Below are positions 1 to 5,652 of a stretch of DNA of 9,815 nucleotides, one piece after another. Source of the stretch: JAVBMU01 sp031552185 (lineage in GTDB: Bacteria > Actinomycetota > Actinomycetes > Actinomycetales > Cellulomonadaceae); contig JAVBMU010000103.1 of assembly GCA_031552185.1 (NCBI GenBank), positions 1 to 9,815 of the forward strand, given 5' to 3'. Each line of letters starts with the position of its first letter. The first letter of the stretch is position 1. Below the pieces are notes generated by a model. That model saw only the letters and a list, made by a program, of their open reading frames with translations. It made no database searches and was not told the origin of the DNA. Both the position numbers and the translations under genes were made by a program.

Positions 1-165
1 GGAGACCCGGACCGGCGGCGTCGGCCCGGCCGGCGGCGCGGGGCGCGCCGGCCCAACCGACCACGAGCCGACGTCGGCCCCCCTGGTCGGGTGAGCCTCG
101 GCCGGCGCCGGCGGCCGCGACCTGATCGCGGGCCGCGGCGCACCGCGCGGTCGGGCGTGCCTCAC
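1..165 (-). CDS. murJ: Partial N-terminus of probable MurJ (MviN-type) lipid II flippase
   Basis: The reading frame starts at a GTG (165-163) that overlaps the TGA of the DUF6049 gene in a GTGA junction, and it stays open to the window edge (55 codons). Nearly every third base is G or C, which supports this frame over the alternative GTG at 143-141. The visible peptide is rich in Pro, Ala and Arg with no membrane segment, like the cytoplasmic N-terminal extensions of many actinobacterial MurJ proteins. The identification is by position only: in Mycobacterium the order mutT4 - Rv3909 (DUF6049) - mviN is conserved, and the same order is seen here. MurJ flips lipid II across the plasma membrane for peptidoglycan synthesis; none of its transmembrane core lies inside the window. 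The coupled overlap suggests it is translated with the two genes upstream. Confidence 0.5.
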   Translation of the reverse strand, partial: MRHARPRGAPRPAIRSRPPAPAEAHPTRGADVGSWSVGPARPAPPAGPTPPVRVS

Positions 166-2630
166 GGCGAACCGTCCGCGGGCGGCGCGGTCAGCGCCTC
201 GGTGCTAGGAACTCCAGTCGGCCCCCCGGCGCTCGGCCCCCCGGCGCTCGGCGCGACAACGGTCGGGATGGCGCCGGTGGCGTCCGCGGTGCGGCCGGCG
301 GACCGCCCCCGCCGCACCGTCCGCCACAGTCCGCCGAGCACGATCAACCCGAGCACGGCGCCGATGATCCCGGTCCCGACGGACTCCCATCCGGCTCGCA
401 CCCGCACCCGGATCGATTCCCCGGTCGCGACGACCTCGCCCGTCGGCGAGGTGAGGGCGACGTCGACGTCGACATTGCCGGTGCCGATCGCCCGCACGGG
501 CACCGCGACGTCGTTCATGGACCGGGCGGGGACCGTCAGGGTGGGAGTGCTCATGACCTTGAGCCGAGGGTCGTCGTCGGTCAGGACGACGCCGACCCGG
601 ACCTGTTGGTCCAGGTCGTTGCGCACGGTCACGCCCAGTTCCGAACTGGAACTGATCAGATTGAAGGTCGAGCCGGGCACGACCGTGACCGTCGAGCGGA
701 CGGTGCGGACCCGGGCGGCGACGCGGCTGATCGCCCGGCCGCGGGCGGCGACGGCGTCGCGGTAGGCGACGGCCGTGGGCGCGAGGAAGCCGGCCTCCAT
801 CGGGCCGGTGATTCTCGCCGGGTCGGCGGCGACGCCGGCGAACTGGGCGAGTGAATCCCTGGACCGGACCAGGTCCGCCAGGCCGGCGCGGTCGAGGCGG
901 CCCGGGGACCGGTTCGACGCCGGCAAATGCTTGCGGGAGACCACCGGCACCGGCGCCGCCAGCAGCGCCTCGAGCGACTCGAGTTTGACCCACGACGCCG
1001 CGCGGAGCGCGACGAGAGCGGCCGTGAACGCGACGGGATCGGGTTCCCACTCGCGGCCGAGGGCAACGAGCAGATGCCTGGCCTCGGCCGGGCGCTCGCG
1101 GGCGATCACGGCGGTCTCCGCGAGCAGCCGGGTCGTGGCCGCGGGGCCGGAATCCGATCCGGCCGATCCGGTGACGGCGTCCGAGGCACCCGTGCCCGAC
1201 GCATCCGTGCCGGAGCCGGCGGATCGGGTGGCGCCGGTACCCGGGGTCGCCGTGCCGGTGCCGCTCGGGTTTGCCCCGGCGGCGCGGTTTGCCGCGTAGG
1301 TTGCGGCGCTGCCCGCGGCGCCGAGGGCGGCGCTCAGGACCGGATCGGCGATGACGGCGGTTGCCCGTCCGGACGGCGTGCGGATCGCGCCGAGCCCGGT
1401 GGGGGTGTACGTGAGGTCGTCGCCCGTGGTCAGCGCTTTGCCGGTGATCATCACGAAGCCGGTGCGGCGCGTCACCGCGTAGTCGACCGTCACGCGGTCC
1501 GGAACCGCGTCCGCCGGCCAGGCCAGGTCGGTCCGGGGCGCGCCCGGCGCCCGGCCGTCCGGCCGGGTCGGCCCGGTCGCCCCGGAACTGTTCGCGGACG
1601 TCGTCGGGCCGGTGGCCGACGATGTGGGGCCGTTGCCGGACGGCGTCGGGCCGGTGCCGGACGGCGTCGGGCTTGCGGCCGCGGACGGCGGGAGGGTGGC
1701 GGGCAGGCGGATCTCGGGGGCGTGGGCGTAGGCGGCGAGATCCTGGTCGTAGGCCGGCAATTCGAAGACGGTTCGGCCCGGGCGGGCGCCGCGCACCTGG
1801 TTCGCCCACGGCTTGGTGGCCGGATCGGCGTCGGCGGCGGTCAGCAGGGCGGGGTCCATCACCCAGGTGATCTCCGGCGCTTCCGCTGTCGCGGCCAGCA
1901 GCCGGCCGAGCCGGCCGGTGGCGCCGACGGCCGCCTCCATAGTGGCCCGGCTGCGCTTGGCGTCCAGCGGGTCCGTCGCGGGACCGGTGAACGCCGCCGC
2001 GACGGACAGCCCAAGCGGGGTCACCTCGTCGCCGGGCGGTTCGACGACGAAGGCTCGCACGACGGCGATCGCCCCGGTTGGGGCGCTGACCAGGACGGCG
2101 ATGCCGCGCGGACCCCAGTCCCCGCTCGCGGTGATTCCGAGTTTCGCGGCGTCGACAGTGAAGCTGACGTCGGCATGGGTACCCGGGGCGAGGGTCGGCA
2201 CCGCGGCCTCGGCGACGGAGGTGCCGCGCCGCGTGGTCGGCCCGGCCGAGGCCCAGCTTTCCAGGGCGTTCCGGGTCAGGATGACCCGGCCGCCGGTGCG
2301 CAGGGTCGCCGTCGCGCCCGTAAGTGCGCCGGTCCCGTCGTTGGCGACCCGGGCGCCGACGGTGACCTGTTCCCCGGGGCGGACGATCTGTGGACTGAGC
2401 GTGAGCAGGTCGGCGGTGACCGGCGACGCGGCCGGCTTGGCCGGCGCGGCGACTGCCGAGGATGCGGCTGCCGGCCGGGCCGGGGCCGCCGTCACGGCTC
2501 GCGCCGGGGCCGCCGCGGCTCGCGCCGGGGTCGCCACGGCGGGCGCCGGCGGCCCGGCGCAGGCGAGGATCGCGAGCACGGCCACCCCGGCGCCGGCCCG
2601 CCGCAACCGGCGGCGAGGGGATCGGGTCAT
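162..2630 (-). CDS. DUF6049 family exported, membrane-anchored protein (Rv3909-like)
   Basis: This 822-residue protein starts at an ATG overlapping the NUDIX stop codon (ATGA, 2630-2627). The N-terminus is basic (MTRSPRRRLRR) followed by a hydrophobic stretch ending near Cys24, a signal peptide with an imperfect lipobox (ILAC). Residues ~30-70 are an Ala/Pro-rich spacer. Residues ~75-195 look like a beta-sandwich ("LSPQIVRPGEQVTVGARVAN"). Residues ~640-745 contain a second beta-rich module with the phrase SSSELGVTVRNDLDQQVRVG. Hydrophobic residues ~751-769, followed by RTVRRGR, form a single C-terminal membrane anchor with a low-complexity cytoplasmic tail. The topology is therefore a large extracytoplasmic domain. 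Two Ser/Thr/Gly/Pro-rich linkers (~315-366 and ~452-498) interrupt it. The biochemical function of the family is not established. Its conserved place between a NUDIX gene and murJ suggests a role in the envelope; that part is inference. Confidence 0.85.
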   Translation of the reverse strand: MTRSPRRRLRRAGAGVAVLAILACAGPPAPAVATPARAAAAPARAVTAAPARPAAASSAVAAPAKPAASPVTADLLTLSPQIVRPGEQVTVGARVANDGTGALTGATATLRTGGRVILTRNALESWASAGPTTRRGTSVAEAAVPTLAPGTHADVSFTVDAAKLGITASGDWGPRGIAVLVSAPTGAIAVVRAFVVEPPGDEVTPLGLSVAAAFTGPATDPLDAKRSRATMEAAVGATGRLGRLLAATAEAPEITWVMDPALLTAADADPATKPWANQVRGARPGRTVFELPAYDQDLAAYAHAPEIRLPATLPPSAAASPTPSGTGPTPSGNGPTSSATGPTTSANSSGATGPTRPDGRAPGAPRTDLAWPADAVPDRVTVDYAVTRRTGFVMITGKALTTGDDLTYTPTGLGAIRTPSGRATAVIADPVLSAALGAAGSAATYAANRAAGANPSGTGTATPGTGATRSAGSGTDASGTGASDAVTGSAGSDSGPAATTRLLAETAVIARERPAEARHLLVALGREWEPDPVAFTAALVALRAASWVKLESLEALLAAPVPVVSRKHLPASNRSPGRLDRAGLADLVRSRDSLAQFAGVAADPARITGPMEAGFLAPTAVAYRDAVAARGRAISRVAARVRTVRSTVTVVPGSTFNLISSSSELGVTVRNDLDQQVRVGVVLTDDDPRLKVMSTPTLTVPARSMNDVAVPVRAIGTGNVDVDVALTSPTGEVVATGESIRVRVRAGWESVGTGIIGAVLGLIVLGGLWRTVRRGRSAGRTADATGAIPTVVAPSAGGPSAGGPTGVPSTEALTAPPADGSP
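219..249. repeat. 15-bp tandem duplication in the DUF6049 tail
   Basis: The unit GGCCCCCCGGCGCTC occurs twice in succession and encodes the repeated peptide PSAGGPSAGGP in the cytoplasmic tail. It is in frame (5 codons), so it changes only tail length. It is probably a slippage product in low-complexity DNA. Confidence 0.6.
1605..1680. repeat. Degenerate in-frame repeat in the DUF6049 linker
   Basis: Several imperfect copies of a unit containing GGCGTCGGGCCGGTGCCGGA encode a flexible chain of GPTxS-type peptides (GTGPTPSGNGPTSSATGPTT, residues ~325-344). The composition is typical of an exposed, possibly O-glycosylated linker in secreted actinobacterial proteins; the glycosylation is inference. 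Confidence 0.5.
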
Positions 2631-3340
2631 GGCCGCTCCGCCGCCCCCGGCGGCGAGGGCGGCGCGTCGAAGGGCGATCGGGGCGCCGACCGGGCGACGG
2701 TCGGGATGGGTTCCGTCGCCACCTGATCGGACGGCACCGCGCGGCGCATCCGCACCGGGCGGATCGGCCGGACGCCGAGGGTCGTGGCCGCCGCGAAGAC
2801 GAGCCGCCGCTCGTTCGGGTAGGACAACCGCTCCGGCAGCTCCTCCAGGTTGATCCAGGCGACCTCCTCCGCCTCGCCATCGGGATCGTTGTCGATCGTC
2901 AGGCTGCCGCCGACGGCGTCGAGCAGGAAATGGTGCACCACCTTGTGGACGCGCCGGTCCTCACCGCTGAACCAGTAATCGATCACCCCGAGCGGTCCGC
3001 GGACGGTGCCGAGGATGCCGGTCTCCTCGCTGATCTCCCGGACGGCGGCCTGCTCGGGCGTCTCCGCGCCCTCCAGGTGGCCCTTGGGCAGGCACCACTC
3101 CAGGCGGCCGCCGCGATTGCGGCGGGCGATCACGGCGGCGTCGGTGCGTCGGCCCTGGCGGATGACGAGGCCCCCGGCGGAGACCTCCTCCACCACGGGG
3201 AGCGGCGGCACGGACACAATGCGGCGCGGGTCGATGCGCAGCGCGTGTCCCCCCGGAGGCGCGGGGACAGCGCCCATCCGGTCCCCGGTCGCCGCGGCCG
3301 CCGCAGCAGGCGACACCTCCGCGTGGTCGGGAGTGGACAT
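2627..3340 (-). CDS. NUDIX hydrolase (MutT/Rv3908-like)
   Basis: This 237-residue cytoplasmic protein has a complete Nudix box at residues 87-109. All motif positions are filled: G87, E93, R101-E102-I103, E105-E106, G108 and I109 (pattern Gx5Ex7REUxEExGU). The glutamates bind the divalent metal that drives pyrophosphate hydrolysis of a nucleoside diphosphate linked to some group X. The domain spans ~50-185, flanked by a disordered N-terminal extension (1-45) and a Pro/Arg-rich tail (~195-237). The phrases LEWCLPKGHLEGAE and VHHFLL are typical of the MutT4-like family beside pcnA in mycobacteria. The exact substrate cannot be read from sequence; oxidised nucleotides or (di)nucleoside polyphosphates are family possibilities. 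It is the first gene of the NUDIX-DUF6049-murJ unit and diverges from pcnA. The ATG start is supported by a -10 box six bases upstream. Confidence 0.93.
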   Translation of the reverse strand: MSTPDHAEVSPAAAAAATGDRMGAVPAPPGGHALRIDPRRIVSVPPLPVVEEVSAGGLVIRQGRRTDAAVIARRNRGGRLEWCLPKGHLEGAETPEQAAVREISEETGILGTVRGPLGVIDYWFSGEDRRVHKVVHHFLLDAVGGSLTIDNDPDGEAEEVAWINLEELPERLSYPNERRLVFAAATTLGVRPIRPVRMRRAVPSDQVATEPIPTVARSAPRSPFDAPPSPPGAAERP

Positions 3341-3352
3341 GGCCTCACTTTA
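3341..3352 (-). promoter_or_regulatory. Leaderless-type -10 box for the NUDIX operon
   Basis: On the minus strand TAAAGT (3352-3347) fits TANNNT and is followed by six bases (GAGGCC) and then the ATG. Transcription would then begin at or next to the start codon, a common leaderless arrangement in Actinomycetota. No convincing -35 hexamer is seen. The GAGG within the six bases could alternatively act as a weak ribosome binding site if transcription starts further upstream. Confidence 0.4.
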
Positions 3353-3462
3353 CTCAGGGCACGCGAGCGAACTCGCCATCGCGGCGCTTCGGCGGGCCGC
3401 GCGCGGCGCGGGCGGGATAAGGGTGCGCCGGGACCGGCTCGTTTCTGGCAGGCTAAGGCATC
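3353..3462. promoter_or_regulatory. Rest of the divergent NUDIX/pcnA promoter region, with a hairpin
   Basis: This stretch between the NUDIX -10 box and the pcnA start carries no gene. It contains a possible hairpin at 3380-3401 (stem CGCGGC/GCCGCG, 10-nt loop). Directly before the pcnA GTG, the stretch CAGGCTAAGGCATC offers a weak -10 (CAGGCT, eight bases before GTG) or a weak ribosome binding site (AAGG, four bases before GTG). No clear -35 box or operator is seen. Confidence 0.3.
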
Positions 3463-4932
3463 GTGCCGATCCCCGAGCCCAGCGAATCCCTCGCCCTGCA
3501 GCGCCGCGCCGCGCGCGCCCTGGCGCGGGTGGCGCCCGCCGCCGTCGAACTGGGCGAATTGTTCCGCGCGGCGGGCTATGACCTGGCCCTCGTCGGTGGC
3601 CCGGTGCGGGATGCGTTCCTGGACCGGATGAGCGATGACCTCGACTTCGCGACCTCGGCCGATCCCGATACCACGCAGCGAATTCTGGCCCGGTGGGGCG
3701 ACGCGCATTGGGATATCGGCAAGGAATACGGGACGATCGGCGCCAAGCGGTTCGGCCAGGGTGGTGCGCCGGATGTAGTGGCGGAAATCACTACCTACCG
3801 CAGCGACGAATACGACCCGACGTCGCGCAAACCGGTCGTCGCTTTCGGGGACACCCTGGAGGGCGACCTGTCCCGCCGGGACTTCACGGTGAACGCGATG
3901 GCGGTGCGATTGCCCGATCTCGCCTTCGTCGACCCGTTCGACGGGCTGGGCGACCTCGCCCGCCGGGTGTTGCGGACCCCGATCGCGCCGGAGCGTTCGT
4001 TCGACGACGATCCGTTGCGGATGATGCGCGGCGCCCGGTTCGCGGCGCAGCTCGGCTTCGAACTCGAGCCCGCGACGCATCGGGCGATCGTCGCGATGGC
4101 GCCCCGGTTGGCGATCGTCTCCGCGGAGCGGGTGCAGGCCGAGTTCGCCAAGTTGCTGCTCGCCCCCGTTCCGAGGCGCGGCCTGGAGATCCTCGTCGGC
4201 ACCGGGATGGCCGACCAGATCCTGCCCGAGTTGCCCGCATTGCGGCTCGAGATCGACGAGCACCACCGGCACAAGGACGTCTACGAGCACTCCCTGACCG
4301 TGCTTGAGCAGGCGATCGCGCAGGAGACCGGCCCGGACGGGGCCGTGCCCGCGCCGGACCTGACGCTGCGGCTCGCTGCCTTGTTGCACGACGTCGGCAA
4401 GCCGGCCACGCGCCGGTTCGAGCCCGGCGGTGGGGTCAGCTTCCACCACCACGAGCTCGTGGGCGCCAGGCTCGTGGCCGCGCGGCTCAAGGCGTTGCGC
4501 TTCGACCGGCGGTTGATCAAGGACGTCGCCCGGCTGATCGAACTGCACCTGCGGTTCCACGGCTACGGCGACGGGGTGTGGACGGACTCCGCCGTGCGTC
4601 GCTACGTGACCGACGCCGGGCCGCTGCTCGAACGCCTGCATCGGCTGACCCGCGCGGACTGCACCACGCGCAACCGACGCAAGGCGCAGCGGCTCTCGGC
4701 CGCGTACAGCGACCTGGAGCGGCGGATCGCCGAACTGCGCGCCGCGGAGGAACTCGCCGCGGTCCGGCCCGAGCTCGACGGCACCGAGATCATGGCGGCC
4801 CTCGGGATCCCGCCGGGGCCGTACGTCGGCCAGGCCTACGCCTTCCTGCTCGACCTGCGGCTGGAGCGCGGGCCGATCGGACCCGAGGCCGCCCGGACCG
4901 AACTGCTGCGGTGGTGGGCCGAGCGCGGCTGA
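3463..4932 (+). CDS. pcnA: CCA tRNA nucleotidyltransferase (CCA-adding enzyme)
   Basis: This 489-residue protein adds or repairs the 3' CCA end of tRNAs using CTP and ATP in the cytoplasm. The class II nucleotidyltransferase head is at residues ~30-165. It has the nucleotide-binding LVGGPVRD (43-50), the metal-binding carboxylates in DDLDFAT (D59 and D61), and the RRDFTVNA motif (138-145) of the base-selection region. DPLRMMRGARFAAQLGF (183-199) is the conserved neck motif. An HD-type domain follows, with HHRHKDVYEH (267-276), the signature LHDVGK (308-313) and HHHELVGARL (328-337), then a C-terminal tRNA-binding part. Length and domain order match actinobacterial PcnA/Cca. The GTG start is favoured because the motif-bearing frame begins here. 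It is transcribed away from the NUDIX gene, the same divergent pairing as Rv3907c/Rv3908. Confidence 0.96.
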   Translation: MPIPEPSESLALQRRAARALARVAPAAVELGELFRAAGYDLALVGGPVRDAFLDRMSDDLDFATSADPDTTQRILARWGDAHWDIGKEYGTIGAKRFGQGGAPDVVAEITTYRSDEYDPTSRKPVVAFGDTLEGDLSRRDFTVNAMAVRLPDLAFVDPFDGLGDLARRVLRTPIAPERSFDDDPLRMMRGARFAAQLGFELEPATHRAIVAMAPRLAIVSAERVQAEFAKLLLAPVPRRGLEILVGTGMADQILPELPALRLEIDEHHRHKDVYEHSLTVLEQAIAQETGPDGAVPAPDLTLRLAALLHDVGKPATRRFEPGGGVSFHHHELVGARLVAARLKALRFDRRLIKDVARLIELHLRFHGYGDGVWTDSAVRRYVTDAGPLLERLHRLTRADCTTRNRRKAQRLSAAYSDLERRIAELRAAEELAAVRPELDGTEIMAALGIPPGPYVGQAYAFLLDLRLERGPIGPEAARTELLRWWAERG

Positions 4933-4961
4933 ATTGCGTGGTCCCCGATGCGGCCGAGCCG

Positions 4962-4975
4962 GCGGCGCGCGCCGC
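4962..4975. terminator. GC palindrome after pcnA, possible terminator
   Basis: GCGGCGCGCGCCGC is a perfect 14-bp palindrome starting 30 nt after the pcnA stop codon. It could form a five-pair hairpin with a four-base loop. No T tract follows, so it would be a terminator only of the U-less type proposed for high-GC actinobacteria. In such DNA a GC palindrome can also arise by chance. Confidence 0.25.
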
Positions 4976-5010
4976 GAGGCAGTGCCGCGCGCGCCACGGA
5001 GTGCGGTGCC
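4974..5010 (+). repeat. Degenerate outer copies of the 20-bp repeat
   Basis: GCGAGGCAGTGCCGCGCGCG (4974-4993) aligns with the repeat unit at 5051-5070 with a few mismatches. CCACGGAGTGCGGTGCC (4994-5010) looks like a further decayed, 17-bp copy. This suggests the array once began right at the pcnA 3' palindrome and has eroded from its left side. Confidence 0.45.
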
Positions 5011-5130
5011 GCGAGTCAGTACTTGGTGCGCCGAGTCAGTGCTTGGTGCGCCGAGTCAGTACTGCGCGCGCCGAGTCAGTACCTGGTGCACCGAGTCAGT
5101 ACTGCGTGCGCCGAGTCAGTACCCTAGCCC
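5011..5130 (+). repeat. Left arm: six tandem 20-bp repeats, core CGAGTCAGTAC
   Basis: Six units with an exact 20-bp period start at 5011, 5031, 5051, 5071, 5091 and 5111. The first half of each (CCGAGTCAGT) is invariant apart from the first base of unit 1. The next two bases are AC, except GC in unit 2. The remaining eight bases vary (TTGGTGCG, TTGGTGCG, TGCGCGCG, CTGGTGCA, TGCGTGCG and CCTAGCCC). Units 2+3 and 4+5 match at 36 of 40 positions, so a 40-bp higher-order repeat exists. A 20-bp period is not a multiple of three, which argues against coding. The spacing of nearly two helical turns would place each core on the same face of the DNA. Confidence 0.9.
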
Positions 5131-5138
5131 GGCGATTT

Positions 5139-5152
5139 CCCCCCAATGGGGG
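5139..5152. other. C6-AAT-G5 hairpin between the opposed repeat arms
   Basis: Six C (5139-5144), AAT, then five G (5148-5152) can form a five-pair stem with a three-base loop. It sits in the 58-bp spacer between the last left unit and the first right unit, near the symmetry centre of the element. No T tract follows on either strand, so it is a poor intrinsic terminator. Confidence 0.5.
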
Positions 5153-5180
5153 CGTTTCGGTGCTTGTTCGCGGAGGTGAA

Positions 5181-5240
5181 GTACTGACTGGGCGGCCACG
5201 GTACTGACTGGGCGGCCACGGTACTGACTCGGTGCGCGGG
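5181..5240 (-). repeat. Right arm: three inverted 20-bp repeats, core GTACTGACT
   Basis: Units start at 5181, 5201 and 5221 with the same 20-bp period as the left arm but in the opposite orientation. Units 1 and 2 are identical (GTACTGACTGGGCGGCCACG). In unit 3, GTACTGACTCGGTGC is the exact reverse complement of a 15-base stretch of the left arm (5088-5102). The variable half of units 1 and 2 differs from all left-arm units, so the conserved part is the GTACTGACT core. Confidence 0.9.
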
Positions 5241-5385
5241 CTGAGGCGTGGACGATCCCGCCGCGGCCGGCCCGCCCCCGACGGCCCCGGTGCCGGACCG
5301 CTTCGGCGGGTTCGCCTAATGCGCCCATGGCTCGGCGAGCGTTCCGGCGACCCCAACCCGGGATAGCCTCCCGCCCGCCTCCCAG

Positions 5386-5460
5386 TCCCGACCCGACGGG
5401 TCCTCGGCTCGTTGTCTTCACCAATCCCGACCCGACGGGTCCTCGGCTCGTTGTCTTCAC
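5386..5460. repeat. Tandem duplication of a 36-bp unit (39-bp period)
   Basis: Two identical 36-bp copies (5386-5421 and 5425-5460) are separated by three bases. Each begins TCCCGACCCGACGGGTCCTC and ends TTGTCTTCAC. Each contains the inverted repeat GACCC-GAC-GGGTC. The 13-codon period leaves several frames open on the minus strand, but no ribosome binding site or plausible start precedes them. A three-base gap is too short for a CRISPR spacer. Confidence 0.85.
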
Positions 5461-5523
5461 GACTCCCGCCCCCGGCCTGCACGGGACAGCGGTCGAGTTC
5501 GCCACACCCCGAAGTAGAGAATT

Positions 5524-5538
5524 CCGGCGGGCCGCCGG
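5524..5538. other. 15-bp palindrome upstream of the deacetylase gene
   Basis: CCGGCGG-G-CCGCCGG is perfectly symmetrical. It lies 115 bp before the deacetylase start, so it may be an operator or a 5' leader hairpin. A weaker GGGTACAACCC symmetry follows. Its role is unknown. Confidence 0.3.
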
Positions 5539-5642
5539 TTTGGGGTACAACCCGGCGTCGCATGCGGCCACCACGTGACGCAAGGCAAATCGGGCCAAAC
5601 AAGGGACAAGCGCGGACGGAGCCGGCACGATGGTGCCGAACT

Positions 5643-5649
5643 GGGAGGG
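5643..5649 (+). promoter_or_regulatory. Ribosome binding site deciding the deacetylase start
   Basis: GGGAGGG sits so that GGAGG ends four bases before ATG 5653. This favours that start over the longer in-frame GTG at 5575, which would add 26 residues with no signal-peptide character. It also lies 13 bases before the next in-frame ATG (5662), which would remove three residues. Confidence 0.6.
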
Positions 5650-5652
5650 TCC

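Larger units (their letters stand above)
4933..5652. other. 720-bp gene-free, repeat-rich interval
   Basis: I see no convincing gene between the pcnA stop and the deacetylase start. The long frames crossing it either read through the repeats or are opposite-strand shadows. It holds a GC palindrome after pcnA, two opposed arrays of 20-bp repeats with a hairpin between them (5011-5240), a TTCG-loop mini-hairpin CCGCTTCGGCGG (5298-5309), a duplicated 36-bp unit (5386-5460), a 15-bp palindrome (5524-5538) and the deacetylase 5' region. The last part is visibly richer in A and T around 5580-5612. Confidence 0.75.

Noticed and set aside
205..2880. Minus-strand 891-codon and plus-strand 599-codon frames over the DUF6049 gene
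   Set aside because: Their products are Arg/Gly/Pro-rich as expected for off-frame reading of very GC-rich DNA. The DUF6049 frame has a signal peptide, a membrane anchor and the expected neighbours.
3130..4641. Minus-strand 503-codon frame opposite pcnA
   Set aside because: pcnA on the plus strand carries every catalytic motif; the opposite frame has none and overlaps the NUDIX start.
5011..5460. CRISPR array
   Set aside because: The left and right repeats are in opposite orientation with 20-bp periods and no 30-40-bp unique spacers. The 36-bp pair is separated by only three bases. No cas gene is present.
5096..5602. Minus-strand 168-codon frame through the repeats
   Set aside because: Its sequence is translated repeat DNA (PSQY and EDNEPRTRRVG phrases), it has no ribosome binding site, and the repeat period of 20 bp shifts frame with each copy.
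5555..5652. c-di-AMP (ydaO-type) riboswitch before the cell-wall deacetylase
   Set aside because: Such riboswitches often precede actinobacterial wall enzymes, but the conserved segments of that aptamer are not visible here.
4933..5652. oriC, DnaA boxes or parS sites
   Set aside because: No TTGTCCACA-type boxes and no TGTTTCACGTGAAACA-like parS are seen. The 20-bp repeats do not resemble either.
5575..5652. Longer deacetylase start at GTG 5575
   Set aside because: It would put 26 polar residues in front of the signal peptide. The strong GGGAGGG site points to ATG 5653.
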